This document shows, in pieces, positions 1-6,695 of a DNA stretch of 15,377 bases. The notes under the pieces were generated by a model that saw nothing but the letters and a program-made list of their open reading frames with translations, did no database searches and was not told where the DNA came from. The DNA comes from Chloroflexi bacterium UBA4733 (GTDB lineage: Bacteria > Chloroflexota > UBA4733): positions 1 through 15,377 of the forward strand of contig DHIZ01000401.1 in NCBI GenBank assembly GCA_002404055.1, read 5' to 3'. The stretch's first letter is position 1, and each line of letters begins with the position of its first letter. A program made the translations under genes and the position numbers.

Positions 1-120
1 TTATTACTAGGCTTTACACGGCGCGCCGCAGCGACTTCTCTCGGGATTGCTTTGCGCCGCATTCCATCCGCGAGACACCTCAGAAAGACGCGGGCCCGAC
101 GCGACGACGCGACGAGATCC

Positions 121-150
121 TTGCGAACCTGGATGGCTACATGCTAAACT
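121..150 (+). promoter_or_regulatory. Candidate sigma-70-type promoter of the MFS gene
   Basis: TTGCGA at 121-126 and TAAACT at 145-150 are separated by 18 bases, which fits a housekeeping -35/-10 pair. Transcription would start near 157 and give a leader of about 100 bases before the ATG at 255. Bases 1-120 show no gene on either strand. The call rests on the hexamers only. Confidence 0.4.
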
Positions 151-180
151 CACTCAGTCATTTTGTGACGGCATAGTTGA

Positions 181-197
181 GCCAGGAAGTACCTGGC
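181..197. promoter_or_regulatory. Perfect dyad in MFS leader, candidate operator
   Basis: GCCAGG and CCTGGC form a perfect 6-base inverted repeat with a 5-base spacer, lying between the predicted transcription start and the ribosome binding site. It could be a repressor operator or a small hairpin. No regulator gene is next to it in the window, so the binding protein is unknown. Confidence 0.3.
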
Positions 198-230
198 ACG
201 GGCGATGCGGCGCAGGCGGCAATTCGACAC

Positions 231-240
231 ACCAATTGGT
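231..240. promoter_or_regulatory. 10-base palindrome just before the MFS ribosome binding site
   Basis: ACCAATTGGT is a perfect 10-base palindrome ending two bases before the AGGAGG ribosome binding site at 243-248. Its place suggests an operator, since drug exporters of this class are often controlled by TetR- or MarR-type repressors binding near the start. That function is inferred from position only. Confidence 0.3.
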
Positions 241-254
241 ATAGGAGGACGGGC

Positions 255-2285
255 ATGGCGATGGCACAGACGGCGGTTCGAGGTCGTCGGGGTAGCGTCT
301 CGGTCGCGGCCGGGGAGAGCCTGCGCAGCAGCTTGAGCCGGGGCCGCCTCATCCTGGTTCTGGTCGGCGTCATGCTGGGCATGCTGCTTGCCGCCGTCGA
401 TCAGACCATCGTCGGCACTGCCATGCCACGCATCATCGCCGACCTCAACGGGCTCAATCACTACGCCTGGGTCGCCACGGGGTACATGCTCGCCTCCACC
501 GTGATGGTGCCGATCTACGGCAAGCTCTCCGACCTCTACGGTCGGCGGCCCTTCTTTGTCGGCGGCATGGCGCTCTTCCTGCTCGGCTCGGCGCTGTCGG
601 GCATGAGCCAGAGTATGACGCAACTCATTATTTTCCGGGCCATCCAGGGCCTCGGCGCCGGCGCCATCATGCCGATCGTGCAGGCCATCATCGGCGACAT
701 TTTCCCGCCATCGGAGCGCGGGAAGTGGCAGGGGATGATGATGGGGGTCTTCGGTCTGGCAACCATTATCGGGCCCACGGCCGGCGGCTGGATTACCGAC
801 AACCTGGGCTGGCGCTGGGTCTTCTACGTCAATATGCCGATCGGCGCCGTCGCCCTCGCTGTCGCGACCTTCGCTATCCCCGGTCTTGCCGTGCGCCGTC
901 GCCATCAGATCGATTACCTGGGTGCGGCGACTCTTGCCGCCGGGGCGGTGGCGCTCTTGCTGGCCTTCTCCTGGGCCGGTACGGAGTACGCCTGGGGCTC
1001 CGGGCAGATCATCGGCCTGCTGATCTTCTCCCTGGTGATGTGGGTCGCCTTCTTCGGCATTGAGATGAAGGCGGCGGAGCCGATCATCAGCCCGAGCTTC
1101 TTCAAGAACAGCATCTTCACAGTCTCCGTGATCACGACCTTCATGGTGGCGGTTGGTATGTTCGGGGCGATCATGTACCTGCCACTCTTCGTCCAGGGCG
1201 TGCTTGGCAACAGCGCGACAAACTCCGGGGCGGTGACGACGCCGATGATGTTGGGTTTCATCGTCAGCAGCATTGCCGGTGGCCAGATTATGTCCCGCAC
1301 CGGCCAGTACAAGCCGCTTGCCCTGTTCGCCTTCGCGGTCGCCGCGGCCGGCACCTTCCTGCTCTCCCGCATGGGCGTCACCAGCACCGACGCGACGGTG
1401 ATCCAGAATATGGTCATCCTGGGGCTTGGCATCGGCACGACGATGAGCCTCTTCACCATCGTCGTCCAGAACGCCTTCCCCTTCCGCCAGTTGGGCCAGG
1501 TGACGGCCAGTCTGCAGTTTTTTCGCTCCATCGGCGGCACCATCGGCATGGCGGTGCTCGGCTCCGTGATGACCAACCGCTTCCAGAGCGCCTTGCAGAC
1601 GAACATCCCCGCCGCCGTCACGCACGCGCTGCCGGCCGGCAAGCTGGCCGCCTTCCAGAATCCGCAGGTGCTGCTGGCCCCCGGCGTCACCGACCAGTTG
1701 CAGCGGCAGTTTGCGGCGTTCGGCCCGCAAGGCCAGGCGCTCTTCCAGCAGTTCGTGCTGGCCATCCGCACCAGCCTGGCCACCGCCATCACCAGCCTCT
1801 TCCTCGTCAGCATGGGCGCGATGGTGCTGGCCTTCGTCAGCACACTCTTCCTGAAGCAGATTCCTTTGCGCAAGGGCAACCATCCCGGTACGGAGGCAGT
1901 TGTCATGGGGTCCCAGCGGCGGAACGGATTCGTGGCTGGGCTCACGCTCGCTCTTGTCGCTGAGGAAGCCCAGCGCCCGGATGCCAGCCCCCAGTTGCTG
2001 CGCACGCTCTCGAACCTCGTCGATGGGCAGGTGCCCCATACGTGGAGTGAGGCAGAACGCGGCCGTGCGGCCGCCGGAACGGTGATCGAGCCCCTGGCGA
2101 TCGCCTTGCTCGCCGCGTCACTGCAGCACGAGGCCTTTCTGTCGTCCACCGGCACCCAGATGCGTCGCGACGAGCCAAGGCTCCCAATCGGTCGGCGCAT
2201 TGTGGCGACCGGTGTACCAAGGACAACTACCTCGCCGTCCAGTATTATCGCCTCGCCCGGCGCCGGGGCAAGCCCAAAGCGCTGA
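255..2285 (+). CDS. DHA2-family MFS efflux transporter with long C-terminal tail
   Basis: A proton-driven multidrug-type exporter of the 14-helix DHA2 (EmrB/QacA) branch of the major facilitator superfamily, in the cytoplasmic membrane. Family signatures are visible: LAAVDQTIVGTAMP in helix 1, GKLSDLYGRRP in the loop after helix 2, RAIQGLGAGA in helix 4, and GPTAGGWITDNLGWRWVF in helix 5. The ATG at 255 was chosen over an upstream in-frame start at 177 because AGGAGG lies six bases before it; an ATG at 261 is also possible. The protein is 676 residues, against roughly 470-540 for most relatives. The excess is a mostly hydrophilic tail after about residue 540, whose last 23 residues are read from a transposase remnant in another frame. 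The substrate cannot be told from sequence. Confidence 0.93.
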   Translation: MAMAQTAVRGRRGSVSVAAGESLRSSLSRGRLILVLVGVMLGMLLAAVDQTIVGTAMPRIIADLNGLNHYAWVATGYMLASTVMVPIYGKLSDLYGRRPFFVGGMALFLLGSALSGMSQSMTQLIIFRAIQGLGAGAIMPIVQAIIGDIFPPSERGKWQGMMMGVFGLATIIGPTAGGWITDNLGWRWVFYVNMPIGAVALAVATFAIPGLAVRRRHQIDYLGAATLAAGAVALLLAFSWAGTEYAWGSGQIIGLLIFSLVMWVAFFGIEMKAAEPIISPSFFKNSIFTVSVITTFMVAVGMFGAIMYLPLFVQGVLGNSATNSGAVTTPMMLGFIVSSIAGGQIMSRTGQYKPLALFAFAVAAAGTFLLSRMGVTSTDATVIQNMVILGLGIGTTMSLFTIVVQNAFPFRQLGQVTASLQFFRSIGGTIGMAVLGSVMTNRFQSALQTNIPAAVTHALPAGKLAAFQNPQVLLAPGVTDQLQRQFAAFGPQGQALFQQFVLAIRTSLATAITSLFLVSMGAMVLAFVSTLFLKQIPLRKGNHPGTEAVVMGSQRRNGFVAGLTLALVAEEAQRPDASPQLLRTLSNLVDGQVPHTWSEAERGRAAAGTVIEPLAIALLAASLQHEAFLSSTGTQMRRDEPRLPIGRRIVATGVPRTTTSPSSIIASPGAGASPKR

Positions 2286-2296
2286 TGGCCCTCGCC
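2216..2296 (+). pseudogene. IS110-family transposase C-terminal remnant
   Basis: Read in the frame beginning at 2216, this stretch encodes TKDNYLAVQYYRLARRRGK followed by PKALMALA. It matches the pattern at the C-terminal end of IS110-family transposases (RTKDxYL, then QYxRLAxRRGKxKA, then a hydrophobic helix). Similarity fades on both sides, and no IS ends, DEDD catalytic domain or target duplication are visible, so it is an old fragment. It overlaps the 3' end of the MFS gene in a different frame. The match was made from memory of the family; a protein search would settle it. Confidence 0.65.
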
Positions 2297-2309
2297 CTAT
2301 TTGCGAGGG
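2289..2309. terminator. Hairpin between convergent genes, possible bidirectional terminator
   Basis: CCCTCGC and GCGAGGG form a perfect 7-base stem with a 7-base loop, four bases after the MFS stop and 23 bases before the end of the convergent glycosyltransferase gene. Neither strand has a clear U-tract after it, so intrinsic termination is uncertain. It may also derive from the transposon fragment it overlaps. Confidence 0.4.
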
Positions 2310-2331
2310 AAGGGCGCTGCGGAGGAACTCG

Positions 2332-3621
2332 TTACCCCACCAGCACCAATTCCCGCACTTCTTCCTCGACGGCAACCGGCGCAAAGGAGGCGTAGCTGTG
2401 CGTTGCCTCTTCCTCTTGCGGCTGGCCGCGGCCGAGGATCTGGCTGAAGAGGTCGCGGTAGCGACCGGCGACAGCGGACCAGGCCATCTCCTTGCCGTAG
2501 AGCGCTGCTTGCGTTTCTACGTGGTGGCGTAGGTCCGGGTTGCCCAGCAGTTGATCGACGGCGTTGGCGATGCTCTCGCTGCTGCGGAACTCGGCAAGGA
2601 TGCCGCGACCCTCCGCCAGCGCCTCGGTCGCGTACAGGTAGGGCGTGGAGACGATTGCCTTGCCGCAGCCCAGCGCGTAGGCGAGGGTACCGCTGGTGAT
2701 CTGGTAACGCGCCAGATAGGGCGTGACGTACACGTCGGTGGCGGCAAGATAACGCACGAGTTCGTTCTGACTGAGGTAGCGGTTGACGAAGCGGACGTGG
2801 TCGCGCAAGCCGAGGGTCCGGCAGCGCGCCAGGAGGTCGTTCCGGTAGCCTTCGCCGCGGAGCTTGCGTATTTCCGGGTGCGTCTCCCCGATGACCAGGT
2901 AGAGCAGGGTCGGGTACTTCTCCACCAGCGTGGGCATCGCCTCGATGACGTACTCGATGCCCTTGCCTTCGTTGATCAGACCAAAGGTGCTGAGTACCTG
3001 GTGGCCTGTGAGGCCGAGGGCCTTCTTGGCGGCGGGGAGAGACGGCGGGTTGCGGCTGCCGGCGGAGGCCGGGACACCGTGCGGAATCTGCACCACCTTT
3101 TCTAAGGCTTCCGCATCCAGTCCGTAGTCTTCCTGGAGCAACACTTTGGCGATGTTGGCCATCACGATGATCGCTTGCGCGTACCGGGCGATGCCCTGCA
3201 TTGTCTCCCGCATCAGGTCGTTGGGATGGGGCGTGACTGAGTGCAACGTGACCACGACCGGAACATCTAACGCCTTGAGCATGGGGATCAGGTAGTCGGC
3301 TTCGAAGCCGTCCTGCCAGAGGCCATATTTGCCAAAGTCGTGCTGCAAGCAGACGATGTCCAGATGCTTCATGCGGTTGAGGCGCTGGGCAGCCTGGATG
3401 TAGCTCTCCGGGTTGCCTTCCTCCATCTGCACGCGCACAAATGGCTCATAGTCGTACTGTTCGCCGCTACCGTTGATGGCTGCGACAACGCTCGCCACGG
3501 GCGGCTCGAGCGTTCCTACACCGTTGACGAGGTCGCGGGTAAACGTACCGATGCCACATGCACGTGGCGGATAGGTGCTGACCCATGCGACGCGCAACTC
3601 AGGGGTTCTGCTGACCATCAT
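2332..3621 (-). CDS. GT4-type glycosyltransferase
   Basis: A GT-B fold glycosyltransferase of the retaining GT4 (group 1) type, expected to transfer a sugar from a nucleotide donor in the cytosol. The N-terminal Rossmann half opens with VAWVSTYPPRACGIGTFT (residues 11-28). The donor half shows STFGLINEGKGIEYVIEA, then TDVYVTPYL, and SGTLAYALGCGKAIVSTP followed by YATEAL, the usual nucleotide-sugar region. The start at 3621 follows AGAAGGG on the minus strand with a short spacer and gives 429 residues; upstream ATGs at 3732 and further give an unlikely N-terminus. A weak GATAAT -10 lies at 3721-3726 on the minus strand. The gene stands alone after gatD, separated by a hairpin, so its acceptor is not revealed by context. 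Confidence 0.88.
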   Translation of the reverse strand: MMVSRTPELRVAWVSTYPPRACGIGTFTRDLVNGVGTLEPPVASVVAAINGSGEQYDYEPFVRVQMEEGNPESYIQAAQRLNRMKHLDIVCLQHDFGKYGLWQDGFEADYLIPMLKALDVPVVVTLHSVTPHPNDLMRETMQGIARYAQAIIVMANIAKVLLQEDYGLDAEALEKVVQIPHGVPASAGSRNPPSLPAAKKALGLTGHQVLSTFGLINEGKGIEYVIEAMPTLVEKYPTLLYLVIGETHPEIRKLRGEGYRNDLLARCRTLGLRDHVRFVNRYLSQNELVRYLAATDVYVTPYLARYQITSGTLAYALGCGKAIVSTPYLYATEALAEGRGILAEFRSSESIANAVDQLLGNPDLRHHVETQAALYGKEMAWSAVAGRYRDLFSQILGRGQPQEEEATHSYASFAPVAVEEEVRELVLVG

Positions 3622-3780
3622 CGTGATATCCCTTCTGGGGTAGAGCAATCCGCTAACCCTGGCCGCATTGCTTGGGTCCGCGCCGCCATCTCCTACCGAA
3701 CTCGTGCGCCATACGCACCTATTATCCTTCATGCTACCGAGCAAGGTTCGTGCCATGGCCACGCCAAAACGAAGCGAGGG

Positions 3781-3808
3781 GGCGCTGAACCAGATGGCGT
3801 TCAGCGCC
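3781..3808 (-). terminator. Hairpin overlapping the gatD stop codon
   Basis: GGCGCTGAAC and GTTCAGCGCC form a perfect 10-base inverted repeat around an 8-base loop. It starts inside the last codons of gatD and includes the stop at 3801-3803. Downstream on the minus strand there is a GTTTT run only after about ten bases, so it resembles a terminator with a displaced U-tract, or a 3'-end protecting stem. It separates murT-gatD from the downstream glycosyltransferase. Confidence 0.5.
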
Positions 3809-4547
3809 GTCGCAGGCGGCGCTCCATCGCCTCGTGCGCCGCGCCTTCCAGGCTGTCGTCCAGTGGCGGCAATGTCGTTGCTGTGCCGTAGCGGCGCTGC
3901 AGTGCCAACATGATGAGATGGTCGGCGAACCAGGGATTCTTGGGGAGCAAGGAGCCGTGGAGGTACGTGCCGTAGGCGTTGCGCACCCGGCCGCCTTCCT
4001 GGCCATCACTGCCGTTGTTGCCGTGCCCGATGACCAGCCTGCCCAGGGGAGCGCAACCAGGTCCGAGGTAGGTGCGCCCGCCGTGGTTTTCGAAGCCAAC
4101 CAACGTGCGCTGATGTTCGTCCCAATCGCAGCGCACCAGCACGTTGCCGATGCAGCGGGCGTCGGCGCCGCCCGGGTGGATAGTGTGCAGATCGAAGAGA
4201 CCCAGCCCGGCCAGTTCACTCCCATCGGCGCCGCGATAGAAGCGGCCCAGCAGTTGGTAGCCGCCGCAAACGGCCAGAATGACACGGTCGTCGGCCAGCG
4301 CGGCCGCCAGCGCGTCGGCCTTGGTCTGGCGCAAGTCGGCGGCCATCAGTGCCTGCTGGCGATCCTGACCACCGCCGACAAAGATCAGGTCGTAGGCTTG
4401 CCAGTCGAGCGTCTGGCCCAGTCCGACGGCGCTAACGGACACGTCGATGCCGCGCCATTGCGCCCGGCGCTGCATGACGATGACGTTGCCGCGATCACCG
4501 TAGATGTTCATTAGGTCGGCGTAGAGGTGGACGATGCGCAGTTCCAT
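3801..4547 (-). CDS. gatD: Lipid II isoglutaminyl synthase, glutaminase subunit GatD
   Basis: The glutamine amidotransferase half of the MurT/GatD enzyme. It hydrolyses glutamine and passes ammonia to MurT, which amidates the D-glutamate of lipid II at the inner face of the membrane. The protein is 248 residues and of CobB/CobQ-like class I type. It begins MELRIVHLYADLMNIYGDRG, typical of GatD. The nucleophile is Cys94 in ILAVCGGYQLLG, the same number as in Staphylococcus aureus GatD, and the catalytic His is His197 in YGTYLHG. The start is fixed by the TGATG overlap, in which the last base of the murT stop is the first base of the gatD ATG. That implies translational coupling and equal amounts of the two subunits. 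Confidence 0.93.
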   Translation of the reverse strand: MELRIVHLYADLMNIYGDRGNVIVMQRRAQWRGIDVSVSAVGLGQTLDWQAYDLIFVGGGQDRQQALMAADLRQTKADALAAALADDRVILAVCGGYQLLGRFYRGADGSELAGLGLFDLHTIHPGGADARCIGNVLVRCDWDEHQRTLVGFENHGGRTYLGPGCAPLGRLVIGHGNNGSDGQEGGRVRNAYGTYLHGSLLPKNPWFADHLIMLALQRRYGTATTLPPLDDSLEGAAHEAMERRLRRR

Positions 4548-6028
4548 CAGTCCTCCCAGGTCGGGCCGACCCAGCCGAGCTTGCGAAAGCCGGCGCGCAG
4601 GTCCAGCATGGCGGTATAGGTCGGGAAGATGTACAACGGCGCTTCCGGCGTCGCCAGCTCGCGTCCGCGCTGGACGGCGGCCAGGGGCTGAACGTATAGC
4701 GACTGGCGCTCCTGCGGGAAGCCGGCATACTTCAGCCGCACCGCCATGTCGTGGGCGCGACTGCCGGTACAGACGATGTGCACGATCCGGCTCTCCGGCG
4801 CAGCCAGGGTTTCGAAATCGACATCCCAGAGCCAGGAAACGTCCTGCCCGTCGGCGATGCGATCGTTGATGGCGATCACCAGGGTCTTGTCCCCCCGTTG
4901 ACCGACCAGGGTGCGCAGTGCCTCGTTGAAGCCGGCCGGATTCTTGACCAACCACAGCACCAGATCCTGACCCTCGACGCGCACCCGTTCTAACCGGCCA
5001 AAGGCAGCGGTGGCGGCGGCCAGCCCGGCGACGATGGCGCTGGCGGAGAGTCCCAGCGCGGTCGCAGCGGCGGCGGCAGCCACTGCGTTGCCCACGTTGT
5101 ACAGGCCGGGCAGCGGGATGGTGACGTTAGCAGCGCCGCCTGGCAGGTGGAGCTGGAAGTTCGTGGCGGTCAGGCCGTCGAACTGAATGTCGGTGGCGGA
5201 GACACTCGGCGCCGGCCGGCGCCGGCCGCAGGCAGGGCAGCGCCAGTGGCCCAGGTGGGCGTAGAGGACAGCGTCGTAGACCAGGGGTGCGCCGCAGGTG
5301 CAGAATAGGGCGTCGGAGGCGTGCGACAGCGCACCGGCGCCGCCGGAAGTGTCGTTGATGCCGTACCAGAGGACGTCGTCCGCCCCTTCCCCAAGCACGG
5401 CGAGGCCTGGATCGTCGGCATTGATGACGATGATCGGCGGGACTCCCCCCTGCTCTCGTTTCGACACTGCTGCCTGGTTCGGGACGTCACCCGGTGGCGG
5501 AAACATGCTGGCGCGCCAGAGCGCCGCGAGGTAATCGAGTTCACCATAGCGATCCAACTGGTCGCGGAAAAGGTTGAGCAACAGGGCGACGCGCGGTTGC
5601 ACCTGGCGGACCACGGCCGGCAGGCTGGCTTCGTCCACCTCAAATAGCCCGATGTCTCCATGCGGGACGCCTGTTAACGAGGCGTTGGTCACGAGCGTCG
5701 TAGTAACGCCACTGAGCAGGTTGGCGCCTTCGCGGTTGTGCAAGGGCGTCAAGCCGGCCTGCCGCAGTATGGCAGAGAGCATGCGCGTGGTGGTGGTCTT
5801 CCCGTTGGTGCCCGCGACGACGACCGCCCCCTGCGGCAGCCGGGCGGCGAGGGTGGTCAGGCTCTGGGGGGCAATCCGTCGGGCGAGGAGGCCGGGATAG
5901 GTACTACCACCGCCGCGACGAAGGACGCGGCTCCCGGCGCGAGCCAACCGAGCGGCGCCAACGGCCAGCGCCAACCGGGCGCACGATGATCCGCTCAGCG
6001 AGCTCGTACTCGCCCCTTGCCCTTGCAC
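4547..6028 (-). CDS. murT: Lipid II isoglutaminyl synthase, MurT ligase subunit
   Basis: A Mur-ligase-like, ATP-using subunit that amidates D-Glu to D-isoglutamine on lipid II together with GatD. The P-loop is GTNGKTTT (residues 73-80 from the chosen start), followed by a central Mur ligase domain with NLFRDQLDRYGELD. A zinc-ribbon insert carries Cys243, Cys245, Cys264 and Cys267, and the C-terminal DUF1727-type domain has DGQDVSWLWDVDFE, the region holding the catalytic aspartate in S. aureus MurT. The first Cys pair is CxC where CxxC is usual. The start is uncertain: no ATG precedes the conserved RLALAVG segment in a sensible place. GTG at 6028 overlaps the upstream gene by 34 bases, while TTG at 5974 would leave a 20-base gap; neither has a strong ribosome binding site. 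Confidence 0.9.
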   Translation of the reverse strand: MQGQGASTSSLSGSSCARLALAVGAARLARAGSRVLRRGGGSTYPGLLARRIAPQSLTTLAARLPQGAVVVAGTNGKTTTTRMLSAILRQAGLTPLHNREGANLLSGVTTTLVTNASLTGVPHGDIGLFEVDEASLPAVVRQVQPRVALLLNLFRDQLDRYGELDYLAALWRASMFPPPGDVPNQAAVSKREQGGVPPIIVINADDPGLAVLGEGADDVLWYGINDTSGGAGALSHASDALFCTCGAPLVYDAVLYAHLGHWRCPACGRRRPAPSVSATDIQFDGLTATNFQLHLPGGAANVTIPLPGLYNVGNAVAAAAAATALGLSASAIVAGLAAATAAFGRLERVRVEGQDLVLWLVKNPAGFNEALRTLVGQRGDKTLVIAINDRIADGQDVSWLWDVDFETLAAPESRIVHIVCTGSRAHDMAVRLKYAGFPQERQSLYVQPLAAVQRGRELATPEAPLYIFPTYTAMLDLRAGFRKLGWVGPTWED

Positions 6029-6231
6029 TTCGGGCAGACGCCCTTGGCGCGGTGCCAGCCCGTGGGTTCGGAGGGATCCGGCCAGTTCTCGTTCACGTCG
6101 CCCGTGCCGTCGCAACGAGTGCAGATGAGCGGGCCGGCGCCGACCATCCGGCGGATGATTGGCGTGCCGAACGCCGCAATAGCGATCAGGACCACAACGG
6201 TAAGGACGATGGACGTCATTGGTATAATCAC
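5995..6231 (-). CDS. Small membrane-anchored DnaJ-type zinc-ribbon protein
   Basis: A 74-78 residue protein with one N-terminal transmembrane helix (SIVLTVVVLIAIAAFG) and a C-terminal zinc site made of two CxxCxGxG motifs, CTRCDGTG and CPKCKGKG, about 26 residues apart. This is the repeat unit of the DnaJ cysteine-rich domain, but there is no J domain. GTG at 6231 is preferred because AAGGG lies four bases before it; ATG at 6219 is the alternative and has no close ribosome binding site. Its end abuts or overlaps murT, so the two are probably co-transcribed. It may hold a partner at the membrane near MurT/GatD, but this is inference from position; no function is known to me. Confidence 0.7.
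   Translation of the reverse strand: MIIPMTSIVLTVVVLIAIAAFGTPIIRRMVGAGPLICTRCDGTGDVNENWPDPSEPTGWHRAKGVCPKCKGKGRVRAR
6220..6228 (+). promoter_or_regulatory. Extended -10 promoter of the TraR/DksA-like gene
   Basis: TGGTATAAT is a perfect extended -10 element (TGn plus TATAAT) about 75 bases before the ATG at 6304. No convincing -35 is seen, which extended -10 promoters often lack. It overlaps the start region of the divergent zinc-ribbon gene, so the two promoters may interfere. Confidence 0.45.
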
Positions 6232-6248
6232 CCGGCCCTTCAGTTCAC

Positions 6249-6256
6249 CTAGTATA
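6249..6256 (-). promoter_or_regulatory. TATACTAG -10-like element before the zinc-ribbon/murT/gatD operon
   Basis: On the minus strand TATACT forms a good -10 hexamer, with transcription expected near 6244, shortly before the AAGGG and GTG of the zinc-ribbon gene. It is followed by AG, as in three TACACTAG copies elsewhere between genes in this window. No clear -35 is visible. Confidence 0.45.
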
Positions 6257-6282
6257 CCCGTGGTGCGAGGGCATGGCGCGAG

Positions 6283-6290
6283 TACACTAG
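6283..6290 (+). promoter_or_regulatory. TACACTAG intergenic motif before the TraR/DksA-like gene
   Basis: An exact copy of the motif TACACTAG, 13 bases before the ATG. As a -10 element it would give a leader of about ten bases containing part of the AAAGGA ribosome binding site, so a role as a second promoter or as a binding site is equally possible. Confidence 0.3.
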
Positions 6291-6303
6291 CCAAAGGACC
6301 AGC

Positions 6304-6672
6304 ATGGATAGGGCAGAACTGGCAATCGTGCAGCAGCGCTTGCTGCTCAGTGAACAGCAGACGGTTGACCAAATTGCGTTGCTCGATGAGCGAGCACGCG
6401 AGGCGCAAACGCCCGACGAGGTGGCCTTCAGCAGCGATGCGACGCTGGCCGACGAAGCGCCGCTGGCCGTGGAACGGGAAAAAGATGTGACCCTAACCCG
6501 CTCACTGCAAAGTCGCTTGCTCGACGTGCGGCGGGCATTGCGCAAGCTTGAGCAAGGTACGTATGGCCGGTGCGACTCCTGCGGCCAGGAAATCAACCCG
6601 CAGCGGTTGCGCGCGCAGCCCCACGCCGCACTGTGCATCACCTGCCAGGCCAAAATGGAGCGCAGCCGTTGA
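6304..6672 (+). CDS. TraR/DksA family zinc-finger protein
   Basis: A 122-residue TraR/DksA-type protein, a family that binds RNA polymerase through its secondary channel and adjusts transcription at stress- and growth-linked promoters. A coiled-coil N-terminal half (about residues 1-85) is followed by a C4 zinc finger with Cys90, Cys93, Cys111 and Cys114 in the usual CxxC-x17-CxxC spacing (CDSCGQ and CITCQ). The segment VEREKDVTL resembles the Bacillus YteA/YocK branch rather than Escherichia coli DksA, and the DxxDxA tip of DksA is not evident, so a ppGpp-partner role should not be assumed. AAAGGA stands five bases before the ATG. The gene is divergent from the zinc-ribbon/murT/gatD group. 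Confidence 0.88.
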   Translation: MDRAELAIVQQRLLLSEQQTVDQIALLDERAREAQTPDEVAFSSDATLADEAPLAVEREKDVTLTRSLQSRLLDVRRALRKLEQGTYGRCDSCGQEINPQRLRAQPHAALCITCQAKMERSR

Positions 6673-6695
6673 CGGCGTAGGAGCGCGGCGGTGTC

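Noticed and set aside
1..120. Possible gene end or RNA gene at the left edge
   Set aside because: No tRNA-like fold, domain or long frame with a start was found; I see nothing supportable.
150..2039. 629-codon open frame antisense to the MFS gene
   Set aside because: It is rich in Gly, Arg, Asp, His and Glu, with no domain pattern, as expected for the complement of a GC-rich gene; the plus-strand frame has full MFS motifs.
914..2200. 428-codon second antisense frame over the MFS gene
   Set aside because: Low-stop artefact of high GC; no recognisable motif or ribosome binding site.
2551..3105. Plus-strand frame opposite the glycosyltransferase
   Set aside because: Its composition mirrors the glycosyltransferase codons; no start signal or motif.
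3834..4514. 226-codon plus-strand frame opposite gatD
   Set aside because: Shadow of gatD, whose active-site residues are all present on the minus strand.
5207..5224. Perfect 18-base palindrome of GGCGCC and GGCC blocks
   Set aside because: It lies within murT and encodes Arg/Pro/Ala codons; in GC-rich DNA such blocks are expected, and it has no promoter context.
6660..6695. Short GCCGT-TG-ACGGC repeat between the convergent TraR/DksA and permease genes
   Set aside because: A five-base stem with a two-base loop and no T-run is too weak to call a terminator.
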